Source: Yamagishiella unicocca
Lineage: Eukaryota > Chlorophyta > Chlorophyceae > Chlamydomonadales > Volvocaceae
Direction: 5' to 3'
Length of the DNA stretch: 64,000 nt
NCBI GenBank assembly: GCA_003116995.1
Contig: BDSL01000043.1
Coordinates: forward strand, 558,001 to 622,000
The translations under genes and the position numbers were made by a program. Under the pieces are notes generated by a model. The model was not told where the DNA came from, ran no database searches, and worked only from the letters and a program-made list of their open reading frames with translations. Shown one piece after another: positions 42,401-53,094 of the stretch; position 1 is the first letter of the stretch; every line of letters starts with the position of its first letter.

Positions 42401-44028
42401 AAGTGGGACGGGGTCAGCTCGCTTGCCGGCTACCACCAAGTCACGGTCGTGGGATACAACGACACCGGGTAGGCAGGCACGGGTTGGAGAAGCGAGACCC
42501 TGAATGGAGGCGGGTTGCAGAACCGCAGTGCGTGGAGGCAAATGCAAGGCATCTGTGCAAGGCACCGCATCGCTCTGCCATTCAGGGAATTGCCGTGTCA
42601 CGCCCAAGCTAGCGCGGATGTAGGTAGTGGTGCGTTTGGTGTTCCGCGGCAGCGGAAGACTAGCTGTGCGTGTGGCTTGACAGCCGGCTCTCACCCAATT
42701 CGTAATGCACGGTATTCCAAGACTCACGTCCGACTTGTAAATCACCCTAATCCTCTTCCATTCCGTTAATCGCTTGCCTCCCTATCTACCCGTCCTGCAT
42801 ACCAACAGTTCGTTCTGGATTGCCAAGAACAGCTGGGGCACTGGCTGGGGCGACAGTGGCTACTTCCACATCTCATACACCGCTGGATGTGGGTTCATGT
42901 CGGCATCCGGAGACAACATCATCGGCCTGAGCTGGGCGCCCGCCTCCCCCCCTTCTCCCCCGCCGCCTCCGTCGGTCTGCGGCGATAACGTTTGCAGCGC
43001 GGATGAGACCTGCGAGACCTGCCAGCTGGACTGCGGGATCTGCACCGTGTGCGGTGATGGCGTGTGCTCAGGTGGGTGAGGATCGCTGCGCGAACGGAAC
43101 AGAAAGGGAATGCCGCTTCACTCATGCCACCCATGGGATGCCTGAGAGGAACCTTTTAATTGCGCTACGTTGTGGCCTGTGGCCTTAATAGGCGCCGTGC
43201 GTGCGTGGTTTTGGTTAATGCGAAACTTAATTGCCCACGCATTGTCCCCCGCCCTCGGCTCGCAGGCGGCGAGACGTGCAGCACCTGCCTGGCCGACTGC
43301 GGTATCCTCCTCACCAACGGCACCCGCACCTGCTGCGGAGACGGCGTGTGCAACGCTGCCGCCGGCGAGAGCTGCTCCAGCTGCAGCGCCGACTGCGGCG
43401 TCTGCCCCTCGTGCAACAACAACGGCATCTGCGAGCCGCTGCTTGGCGAGAAGTGCACCAGCGGCAAGACTGGCTGCAGCGACTGTGGCAGCTGTTCGAA
43501 CAACTTTTGCGGTGACGGCAAGTGCACCGTCGCCAAGAACGGCGGTGGCTACGGCGAGACCTGCAGCTCTTGCGCAATGGACTGTGGCGGCTGCTCGGAC
43601 CCGCAGTACTGCGGTGAGTACCCAGCGTGGCGAGTTGACTAACATCTCTCGGGTTGCATCCATGCCTCTATATCTGCCAGCAATTGCCGCATTAACTTGC
43701 AGGCTAGATAGGCCTTAAGGTCGAAGCGATTGTACACATGCCGGAAATCCGCTGACTGTCATGGCACGAAAGCGTCGGTATCTCATCTCAAGCCCATAAG
43801 TTATCCTTCCCCGCTCCTTGCTCTTCCCGTCCAGGCGACAATATCTGTAGCTCCTCACGGAACGAGACGGCCACCAGCTGCTCGCGCGACTGCAAGGCGG
43901 GGAAGCTTGCGCGCTCAGCGGTAGGGGTTGCCGAGCCGACAGGAAACGGCAACGGCAACGGTAAACCAAATGCCCACAGGAGAGTGCTGAAGGCAGTCGT
44001 TAAGTCGGCGGCATCCACGACTGCCTAG
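39434..44028 (+). CDS. Protease gene 3: secreted papain-family cysteine protease with an extra intron
   Basis: Eleven exons: 39434-39506, 39746-40014, 40417-40500, 40962-41054, 41230-41474, 41675-41879, 42078-42163, 42394-42468, 42809-43071, 43266-43613, 43835-44028. They encode 644 residues. Signal peptide MSRPLAMVILLVIALCAL; PAN-like module (CPSVGGY, CDKTPRCNAF); Ala-rich pro-region; catalytic motifs QGGCGSCVAF (Cys about 225), GYHQVTVVGY (His about 366) and AKNSWG (Asn about 384); hinge SPPSPPPPPS; six Cys-rich repeats. Its repeat exon is split by a 194-nt intron at VCS-G|GE that no paralog has. Removing it gives exactly the 611-nt exon length found in gene 2. The C-terminal tail is about seven residues longer than in gene 2 and ends ...STTA. 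A secreted or wall-associated peptidase is likely; substrate unknown. Confidence 0.91.
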
Positions 44029-45250
44029 ACGACGTCATAATCGGCGAAACGTACATACAGATAGAGATATGGATCGGGGCGGCAGCTGCCTGGGCATCGT
44101 AAGCTGCGTACAGAAATGTACGTAGGGGCTGTGTCGCTGGTCGCTGGTAAATCGGTTGGGGTGCTCGGGGTAGTACCTACAGCTGGTTTAGGAGTCCTGC
44201 CTTCATGTCATCATGAATTTCATTCCTAGCACCATGCTTAGACGTCCTGGTCGCTCCGTCCTCGGTGATACGGTTCGGCCTGCGCGTGCCTGCTGTGTGA
44301 AGATGCTATGGACGAAGTATCGTTGACAGTTTATTCATTCCCAGCATCCCCAACCCAAACGGTTGCGGTGATCTCATATTAATGGACCTCTATCTATTTG
44401 AGTAGTAGGCAGAGGACTTGCTCTTTTATCCGCCTGTGGCAAGTAAGCGTTTGCCACCAAGGCCCCCACACTCGATAGGCGTGTTTGGCTCCGTCAGAGG
44501 CAAGCCTCCTGCTGGACGTACGGCGGTATGTATGTACGGCGAGGTACGGCAACCGTGTGCGCCTCCGGCGGTGGCGGCAGGCGCGCGCGCTGAGAGAGGC
44601 AGCCTGAGCTGTTTGGTTGGCACATCTATTCATCTGAAGGTTTTCTGGATTGTGGGGGGGATACGTTTGGGGTCGGGGGGTCGGGGCGGAGCGCCACCCG
44701 TCCCAAACACGTCTGGTAGCAGTAACGGTAATGATTGCCAGTTATTTAAGTGGCTGTCGTCTGGTGGTGGTGCTGAGGTGCGCCTCCGGTAGCTAGCAGA
44801 CGTGGGTGAGGCAATGTACATACAGATCGTGCACCACAGCGTCGGACAGTGCGGAGGAGATCCGCCGAGGAGGAATTCATTGCTGCTTCGTTCGTTAGCT
44901 AGGTAGGTAAACCACGCAACGAGCATCCTGTGACAGGAGGTTTGTGCTCGGTGTTGTCGTGTTATTATGTGTCCAATCAGCTTAATTAAATGCGTGAACC
45001 AGTATGGGGGGTGGCTTTTCAGCAGGCATGTGCGTCTGCTGAGTTCCACCAGCGTCAATGCGACCATTACAAATTGCCGTTGTACATATGTCGGCTGTTG
45101 TCGTGGTAATGGAGGCGTATAAATTAGGGCTTTGTGCCCTCCAGCGCTGCTTCGGCGCCGCTTGGACCGTATTTGCTTATGGTGCCTGGCGGCTGTACGC
45201 GTCATGTGATGCGCTATGGCTCGGTCGAATATAGCGTGGCTGTCTATGCT
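44029..45250. other. Intergenic, no gene recognised
   Basis: This follows the stop of gene 3. A 243-codon minus-strand open frame crosses it, but it has no recognisable domain and no sign of coding bias. I treat it as non-coding. Confidence 0.4.
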
Positions 45251-45342
45251 GAATGTGTCGTGGTCTGGCCCATCGGGCCCGCCTGGTTGCGCTTCCGCGC
45301 TTGAGCCGTTCTGGCTCCCTTGTAATACTCGCATTCTGAATG
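45249..45342 (+). repeat. Repeat family C, second copy
   Basis: 45256-45340 repeats 5046-5140 almost exactly. The heptamer ctgaatg lies at both ends (45249-45255, 45336-45342) and could be a target duplication, although its first five bases also belong to the element end. Confidence 0.7.
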
Positions 45343-45344
45343 GC

Positions 45345-47135
45345 ACCTTGAGTAAAGTCAATAATCAAGGAAGCGAAGGTCGACTTTTGCAACATGAGGA
45401 CGGCCTATTCCTGCTGCCTGGGAACGGAGTAAGCGCGTACCATCGTTTGTTTGCTTACTTGTAAGCCTTGCTCGCTACGCACTCCAATGTCTCCGTCCCT
45501 GTATGCTTCGTCAGCAGATGGCAAGCAATGTAACACTACGTTATCCTTGGTTAGGGCGCCCAGCCGATCGGTTGAAGGTGGAACGCTCATCCGCCACCAT
45601 GAGTTCGCCGTACACCGCTGACGCGTGCCGCCGCAGTCGCTGGGGGCGCGCGCAGCTGCGGTGGTATCTTTCTCCCTACCTACCTCTCCCTACCTGCCTG
45701 GCACCGCGGCGTGTGGCCCCACGTGACATAGGTAATCAGCTGGCGGAAAGCGGCAGCCGGGCCCCAGCAGCCCGGGTGTACTCACTTGATTGTTGGGAAC
45801 CGGAGAGCGGCCTGTGAACCTGGGCGTTTCTCGCTTGGGTGCCATGCCCCACAGTAGCCTTCAACTGTCGCGGACGCTATCTATGCGCAACATCAAGTGG
45901 CATCCCGCTGTGCTAAAGCGGCGTAGGCTATGAGGACCCGATGTGCGCACACCCTATCCTTTCGGCTCCGATTGTGAGCCAGCTTCCATACACTGTTGAA
46001 AGCTACCAGAAAATATAAGGCGCCATTCGTTATTCAATGTCAATAGCCCTAACCGTCGCGCCCGAGATTCGCGCTTCTGCAGCGGCACCGAAACCACGAC
46101 TCGTGCCCGCGAATCGACCTTGCCAGTGCCCTACCTACGACCTGTGCGTTTCTTGATGCAGGAAATGTAAAATGTATTTCTACCTCACGGGTTGCGGTAG
46201 TGTGCTAACGGTAACGGTGGGCGTGCTGTAAAGGATCCGCGTTTGGCGGGCCAGAAAGTCCAAGAGGGATGATAATAACAGCATAACAAATACCGATTGA
46301 ATAAAACCTTGGTTAGTGTTGGTCGGCCAGGAGTTTCATGCAAAGTCAACCGGCGGGGAGACTTTAGGTATTCCTCGGGAATCGTTTCGGCGAACCGTAG
46401 TAGCCAAGCGGAAGTGGCTTTTCGTATTACAACAGCCATAATCTAATTTGTAGAAGTCGTCCAGCCATGTACCAGTGTTGTTCGGTGTCGGCGGGGTATC
46501 ACAGCTAGGGCAATCATGCTCTCGTCCCGACCTAAGCGGTCACGTCTAGGTTATGATCTTACACGCGGTATAGAGTCGTGCTACCTTCAGGTAACATAAT
46601 ACGTCCGAATCATTGCACAAGGCAGGGCTCATCACCAGTCCGCCGAGGGGTTAGCAGTGTAGGAGTGCTGGCTCGTCAGAAGTCACCAGTCCTACAACCA
46701 TTGTCCCCTCCCAGGGAGTTGCGTCCTCGCGACTTCGCTGACGAACAGCCCCTAACCCGGAAGAAACTTTCGGTGTAAAGCTGGCCTCCGGTTCCCGCCT
46801 GATGCGTTCATAATTTGTACCCTTTCCGCCTGATCAAGGTATTTCCCGAATCCACGAACTTACGTCTGCCGAATTTAGGAAGTAAAGGTATAGTAAAGTT
46901 CCGGTGCCGTTATTGAAGGACACTCGCGATTCCGATTCCGATTTAGAACCAAAAACGCAATGCACGACAGATGCCTGGCACCAAACTAAACTTTCCTTCT
47001 GGGATGGTCCAATGCCGTATTTATGAAAATCAAGCATTTTTGATATGACGGTTCTGACATTGTGAGGCGATCCACGAAATTGAAGTCCTCACCTTGTGGG
47101 CGGGGAAGCGGCGGCGATTCCTGTTTTCCCTGCCA
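45345..47135. other. Intergenic, no gene recognised
   Basis: No exon chain, RNA gene or repeat that I can recognise on either strand. Confidence 0.4.
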
Positions 47136-47139
47136 TGCA

Positions 47140-47320
47140 GAGCATGAATGTTGGACCCCCCTGGGCGCTGGGGATGTACCTCTTTTTCACTGTGCCTTTT
47201 GGGGCACCTGGCTGCTAGCACTGGTTTGGCGTAGGTAAGGTCTCGCTCGGTATCGATGCCCTCCCCGCTTGTCCTGAGCTTGCCCGGGCTTGCGGGCACC
47301 GTAACATTATGTATAAATAT
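47140..47320 (+). mobile_element. LINE B 3'UTR fragment
   Basis: The block actgtgccttttggggcacc, then ctggctgctagcactgg, and the terminal gcccgggcttgcgggcaccg taac sequence match the 3' parts at 54890-54940 and 56440-56860. Confidence 0.6.
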
Positions 47321-47704
47321 ATATGTTAGTGCGTCCAGGCAAGTGCATGGGAGTGAATGTACAGCACTTCCAAATCTAAGCATGCGATGGTTCAACGAAG
47401 CCAGAGGCATAGGACCTTCATCATTACGTTCTTGATGAGGAGAGATTACAGTATCCCAAACGCGGTTATGCCAGTGTCATTGTTTACGAAATGCACCCAG
47501 CTGATCGGCGCTGTACTTCAATTTACGTAACCTGCCGGCAACCTTCATAACGTACAACATTGGTCATTAGGTAGCCGCAGCTTCCTTCAGGTTTACAAGG
47601 CAATCCTCCAGCACAGTGTTCTATAATTCAATTGCTGCTGATCACTTTGCAACTTTCCTCAGGCCATTTGCCATGTATATGTAACCATGTAGTACAAGCA
47701 ACCG

Positions 47705-47737
47705 AGTACAACCGAATCCAAGCATAAACGTATATAA
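47705..47737 (+). promoter_or_regulatory. Core promoter of protease gene 4
   Basis: The motif agtacaaccgaatccaagc (47705-47723) is followed by a TATA box (tatataa, 47731-47737). The same pair occurs at 55523-55557 and 58790-58830. The TATA box is ~270 bp before the start codon, with a 5'UTR intron between. Confidence 0.7.
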
Positions 47738-47824
47738 CCTGCGCCCTGGCTTCTATAATACAATACAAGAACATTAAATAGTTGAATCACCTTCCACGTT
47801 CTCTGTAGCTACCCGGTTGCAAGT

Positions 47825-47840
47825 CTATCACCTGTGACAC
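47825..47840. promoter_or_regulatory. Inverted-repeat motif in gene 4 5' region
   Basis: ctatcacctgtgacac is a partly degraded form of the inverted repeat gtgtcac-ct-gtgacac. Better copies are at 55698-55713, 56274-56289 and 58943-58958. It is a candidate binding site for a dimeric regulator or an RNA hairpin; function is inferred from conservation only. Confidence 0.5.
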
Positions 47841-47888
47841 GTCATTTGATCAATCAACTTCGTTCTACAAATATCTACCCAATTGAAC

Positions 47889-47988
47889 GTAAGCATATTT
47901 GTCTCCCTCATCATAGCTTCCCTATAGTGCTGCGTCCAGCCTCTTCGTGTTGACCCACGATGACGACGTTTGGTTTTCTGTGTCACAG
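47889..47988 (+). other. 5'UTR intron of protease gene 4
   Basis: Donor gtaagcat and acceptor tgtcacag are conserved in gene 5 (59012-59099) at the same distance from the start codon, with the start 20 nt downstream. Supported by the comparison, not by transcript data. Confidence 0.6.
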
Positions 47989-48007
47989 TGTGGCCCACAG
48001 AAGGATC

Positions 48008-51000
48008 ATGTCAAGTCAAAGTAGTATGATCTGGTTCCTTATAGGAGCCCTATGCGGGCTTCGAATGGCAAAAGCAGCAGGTGAGACAAGTTGCATGCCG
48101 TAGCCACGAAAGCGAAGTTCGCAGTACCCGTGTTCAAGGGTCCCTTCACGGAATGTTTACGTGTATCTTCACGTAATGCAACGGCGACTCATTACTTGGG
48201 CCGACACAACCACCCAGTCAGGACCGAGTCGTCGCCGTGTAAATTGGTGTAGTGACAGCGAGATGGACGCCATTCATGGCTACATTTTCAGGAATAAGGC
48301 ATTTAGTCAAGTTATTTATGGCAACCCTTCCTTTTGCTCTCTAAACTACAGGCTGTCCAAGTGTCGATGGCTTCGTGCTCTACCGGCTCCAGGAAGTCGC
48401 GGGTGCCCACACACTCACATCTACAGCATCCGGCACCCCCGCCGCCATGGCGGCTGCTTGCAACAAGACGCCTCGCTGCAACGCCTTTACCACAGCTGGC
48501 TCCCTCAAGATTGTGCCCATGGCACCCCGGTTCTCTGTTCTTGACGGCAGCGCTACCGACACGCTCACCTGTGACGGCATCTACATCTCCAGTCGCTCGC
48601 TGTCCGGCCTCAAGATACCGGTGAGCAAGCAATCCCACAGCGCTATTCCCGGCCTGCAGATATGGAAACCTTCCGGTAGCGATGCATTAGAATACCCGTC
48701 GAATCGTGTTATGCTTTTTTTCGCAAGCAGTATTGCAGTGGTTCGTATGTGTCACTTGTGAATTGCTCGTCCCCGTTCGCAACTCCTCCACCCGTCCCAT
48801 AGCATTCGCTCGTCCCAACTCCCAACCCTCGTCGTCCCTTCTCCCCCTCGCCTTCACCCACTCGCTCCCAGGATGGCGTCACCGCCCAGACCCTGCGTGA
48901 CGCGGGCGCCAAGAAGCTGCTCGACATGCAGGCCGCAGCGGCAGCAGCAAAGAAGGTGAATACGGTGACTGGTGGGTAAACGACACACGTAAGGGTGACC
49001 ATACGAGGGCGACACGGCTGCATCGCGACTCTCAGGGAGGGCGCCATCAACCTTACTAGCTGCCCGCCGCCCTTCCTGCCGCTTGCCAACACAGGTTGCT
49101 GCCAAGCTGAATGAACGGGGCCACAATCCGCGCAACGCCGGCCTGCTGACCAAGGACGACTTGACTCGGGCCTTCAGCGAAGCAAAGGTAAGGTGGAGCC
49201 ACACCACACCGTCGATTTCATACCGACAGTGGCGCGCCGACTGCCAGCCACCTCCCAGTGAAAAAATCCCGGGTTCTTAAAGCCTGGTTTGCGTTTTAAT
49301 AAACGCGCTGCCGGTTCTATGTCCTCGCAGACCCCTCTGTCACAGTCGAGCACTGTGAGCGGCACTTACACATACAACGACGTCATTGCGGCGCTGTCGT
49401 ACCCTGTATGGGACTCCCGGGTGGCCAACGGAACGTCGTACAACTACATCAGCCCCGTGAAGGACCAGGGCGGCTGCGGCTCCTGCGTCGCCTTCGCCGC
49501 CACCGCTGCCGCCGAGGCCGCAGTCGCAATCGCAAACAGCACAGTCGTGAACACAATCAACTTGTCGGAGGAGTGGTACGTATCTGGGCAATCTATCGGG
49601 GTTGGATGTCTTGGGTGGTCGTTCGTGTAGAGCGGGGACCGTTGAACGAGGCCATATCATTTGTCTGCCCATAGCATAGCAGAGGACAACGCGATCGGGC
49701 GCCCGCCAGTTAGCCCTGCCAACACTGCATCGCGCGCTTGCTCTGTCTCTTTCGCGACCCCCACTCATCGCATTCCAGGCAGGCTGCGCAACGAACGGTA
49801 ATGAATACCCCGCATCCCTCGCCACGCCCGTCCCTTCGTCCTGTCCCGCCAGGCTTTTTTCCTGTAACGGCATGTACGCACCTACCTGCGGTACGGGCTG
49901 GTACGGCATTCAGGCGGCCAACGTCATTGCGGCCCGCGGCGTGCCGTACGACGTCAATTACCCGTACAGCCAGACCAACTATCCGGACACTGCAGCTCCG
50001 ACTTGCGCTCTGATGTCGCCGCCCGAGAAGCGCCCCAATGGCACCTTTGCTCAGACCACCTACTCCGACATCACGCTGGTGGGTCGGTCATTGGCCTGGG
50101 GCGCGTCATGCCTTTGCTGGGCTGAGCATACATGTTTCATGAAAAGCAAAGGCCTGCTGGACGCTTGCTGCCGAATACATGCTGGCACGCACCCTATGTC
50201 CTGAAGCGCCCGCCCGCCCGCATGCCTTCGTCCTTGTCTTACGCGCGACGCGCCCCTTTTCTGCCTCGCTCGTCACCCATATCCCACGGCAGGCCAAGAA
50301 GCACATCCGCGAGTCAGGCTCAGTCATGTCATTCTTCGCCGTGTACAACGACTTCTTCAGCTGGACGGCGACCTGCGCGTGAGTGCTACCTCAACAACAG
50401 TCTTGTCGCAATGCGCTTGCGCGAGAGAATCAAAGTAAACACAGCAGTGGCTCTATCTTACGGTCTGGCGCCCCCTGTAACACTTACTACTAGGACGGTC
50501 GCCCAACCCGCACGCACCTTACGCCGTCTTTTGTTTCCGCCTTGACTCGTGTCATCCGTACAGGCCATACTCTTGGAACGGCTACAGCGGGCTTGCTGGC
50601 TACCACCAGGTCCTAACCGTTGGCTACAATGACACCGGGTAGGCAAAGGAGGGGCGAGGGCGGGTTTATTTCAGGGTTTTAGGGTGCATACGCCATGATT
50701 GAGGTGGCTTGGGGACGGATGGTATGCATCTTATTTGGTACCTAACACTTTATTTGGGTCGCAGAGCAATTGTCGAGGGAAACGTATGTGCCTGTATGGC
50801 CTTCCTTAACTTGCTTGTCCGATTTCCCCTCTGCTTCATCGCGTTCACAGTTCCTACTGGATCGTCAAGAACAGCTGGGGCACTGGCTGGGGCGACAACG
50901 GCTACTTCCGAATCTCATACAGCGCGGGTGTTGGCTTCATGTCAGGAGACGGCGACAACATCATTGGGATCAGCTGGACGCCGGCATACGCACCTTCCCC

Positions 51001-51766
51001 TGTGCCTTCTCCAGCTCCGTCGTCTGCGTGCGGCGACGGTGTTTGCAGCGCTGATGAGACCTGCGAGACATGCCCCACAGACTGCGGCGCCTGCACTAGC
51101 TGCGGTGACGGCGTGTGCTCCGGCGGCGAGACGTGCAGCACCTGCCTGGCCGACTGCGGTATCCTCCTCATCAACGGCACCCGCACCTGCTGCGGAGACG
51201 GCGTGTGCAACGCCGCCGCCGGCGAGAGCTGCTCCAGCTGCAGCGCCGACTGCGGCGTCTGCCCCTCGTGCAACAACAACGGCATCTGCGAGCCGCTGCT
51301 TGGCGAGAAGTGCACCAGCGGCAAGACTGGCTGCGGCGACTGCGGCAGCTGCACCAGCGCTTACTGCGGCGACGGCGTATGCACCAGCGCCCGCAAGGGC
51401 TACAGCGAGACATGCGGCTCGTGCCCGCAAGACTGCGGAGGCTGCTCTGACCCGAAGTACTGCGGTGAGCGATGCCGTTTTTGGTGGGAGGGATCGATGA
51501 AGAGCTCAAGGCGGCGCTTCTGACCCTTAGTGGTGTGCATGATGATGTTAACTGATTGGCCCCTTCCTCTCCGGCTTCCCCTTGTTATGGCAGGCGACGG
51601 CGTCTGTACCCCCGCACGCAACGAGACGTCCCTCAGCTGCTCCCGTGATTGCAAGACGTCCAAGTTTGTCCGCATTGCGCCTGGCGCGGTGGAGGCAGCG
51701 GGTAGTGGAACAAATAACGGAAATAAGGGTAATGGCAACGGTCACCGAAGGGCGCTCAGGCTATAA
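48008..51766 (+). CDS. Protease gene 4: secreted papain-family cysteine protease with Cys-rich C-terminus
   Basis: Ten exons: 48008-48080, 48352-48620, 48872-48955, 49095-49187, 49331-49575, 49853-50078, 50293-50378, 50564-50638, 50851-51464, 51594-51766. They encode 645 residues. Residues 1-24 are a signal peptide (MSSQSSMIWFLIGALCG). 25-114 is the four-Cys PAN/apple-like module. 115-173 is an Ala/Lys-rich helical pro-region without a clear ERFNIN pattern. The catalytic domain has Gln219, Cys225 (CGSCVAF), His373 (GYHQVLTVGY) and Asn391 (VKNSWG). 427-443 is a Ser-Pro hinge. About 444-610 carries six repeats of the CGDGVC...ETC..C..DCG type. Trp, normally next to the active Cys in papains, is Val. 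The promoter and 5'UTR intron are shared with gene 5. Likely secreted or extracellular-matrix peptidase; substrate unknown. Confidence 0.92.
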
Positions 51767-53090
51767 AGCTAATATGGACGTTACAGTGTCCCTCATTCTT
51801 CCCTTATCGTTACTTATCTGCACGTGAATAAGTGGTTTATTCATCCACGCGTACGTGGACAACCGTTATTTATCCACAAGTTATTCATCAATAATGGTTC
51901 CTGGCTCATTATTCCATAGCTGCCCGTGGCGTTCCTCGAATGCGACGTGGTTACGTAGAACGGGACAAGCTGGCGGTTGATAATCGGACTGCTGCGGAGG
52001 CTGTTTTGTGGTGCCCGCCGCACGACAAGAGAGTTCAGCGAGTGAGCGTTCGGGACAATAAAACGCCCATTGAGTGGCTTGCACTTTTGAAAGTGCCTAT
52101 TCATCCGCAATATTTATCCTTTAGTAGTGGGTGTGATGAGCACTGGAGTAATCCTGGCCTACCCGATTTATCCTTCAGTCGTTACTTGATTTTGGACTGT
52201 GTGACGTTAACTTATTACCCTATCTTATTTCCAATTCCGACGCGTACCATCTTTATCCGAAGTACACAGTGTTTCATCTTAAATTTTGAGTTAGGTAAGG
52301 ATAGTAGTTGTGAGCGCTGCGCATTGACGATCAGCCCAGTGTAGTTAGTAATTATCGTTGGCTGCAAGGTTACATTTTGGCAGGCACGTCTCGCAGACGG
52401 GGCTTCCTTGTGAGGAAGTACGTGATGCGAGTTTGGCTATGGCTGGTCCCACCGTTTTTCCCGGCGGTGGGCCTCGTGGGTGCGTGGGTTGCCCTTATTT
52501 GCTTGTGGGGGCCCCGCCCCTGAGGATTATGAGTTATCACCTTACTGCGTTCAGTAGTAACCCGTAGTAACCTACTGTAACGTGACCCATAAGCCCCACG
52601 CAGACCAGGAATTAATGACAGCAAGAGTATTGACATGGCTTACATAATTTTTCATGATTCGGCCAGGCTCGGCCCGTGTGATGCGGAAAGTTGATTGGTC
52701 TTATCACTAACTACACTGCTTTGCGAATCCTGGGCTGATTGTCAGCACGAGCCGCAACCAACTGCCATACTACCCTGGCCGTCTGCGGGTGCTAAGACCA
52801 TACTTCGTCTACACGTCTACCACGTGTGCGCCGTCTGCCTGTGCAACCATGATGTAGCCTGTGCTACTGGAAGCAGGGCCTGGCGCCTACATGATCGCGT
52901 CGTGCTGGATCGGCGTTGTACGACAATCTTCTGAGGACAATCTTCTGAGTCCTCGCGGAATCCCTGAACCGATAGTTTTGACTACCACCACTTTTGGTCT
53001 GAAGTGGCGTACAACAAAGGACATGCCTCCTGCTCTCCAACACCCTGTCCTGTGGTGTACTAAATTGTCGTCGGTCGCCCCTCGTCCCGT
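51767..53090. other. Intergenic, no gene recognised
   Basis: No exon chain or known repeat, apart from a short LINE A-like tail (ctactgtaacgtgaccc near 52572). The 3'UTR of gene 4 should lie at the start. Confidence 0.4.
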
Positions 53091-53094
53091 TCGC

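Noticed and set aside
44630..45361. 243-codon minus-strand frame
   Set aside because: It runs through repeat C and simple intergenic sequence. No domain, splice context or coding signature supports it.
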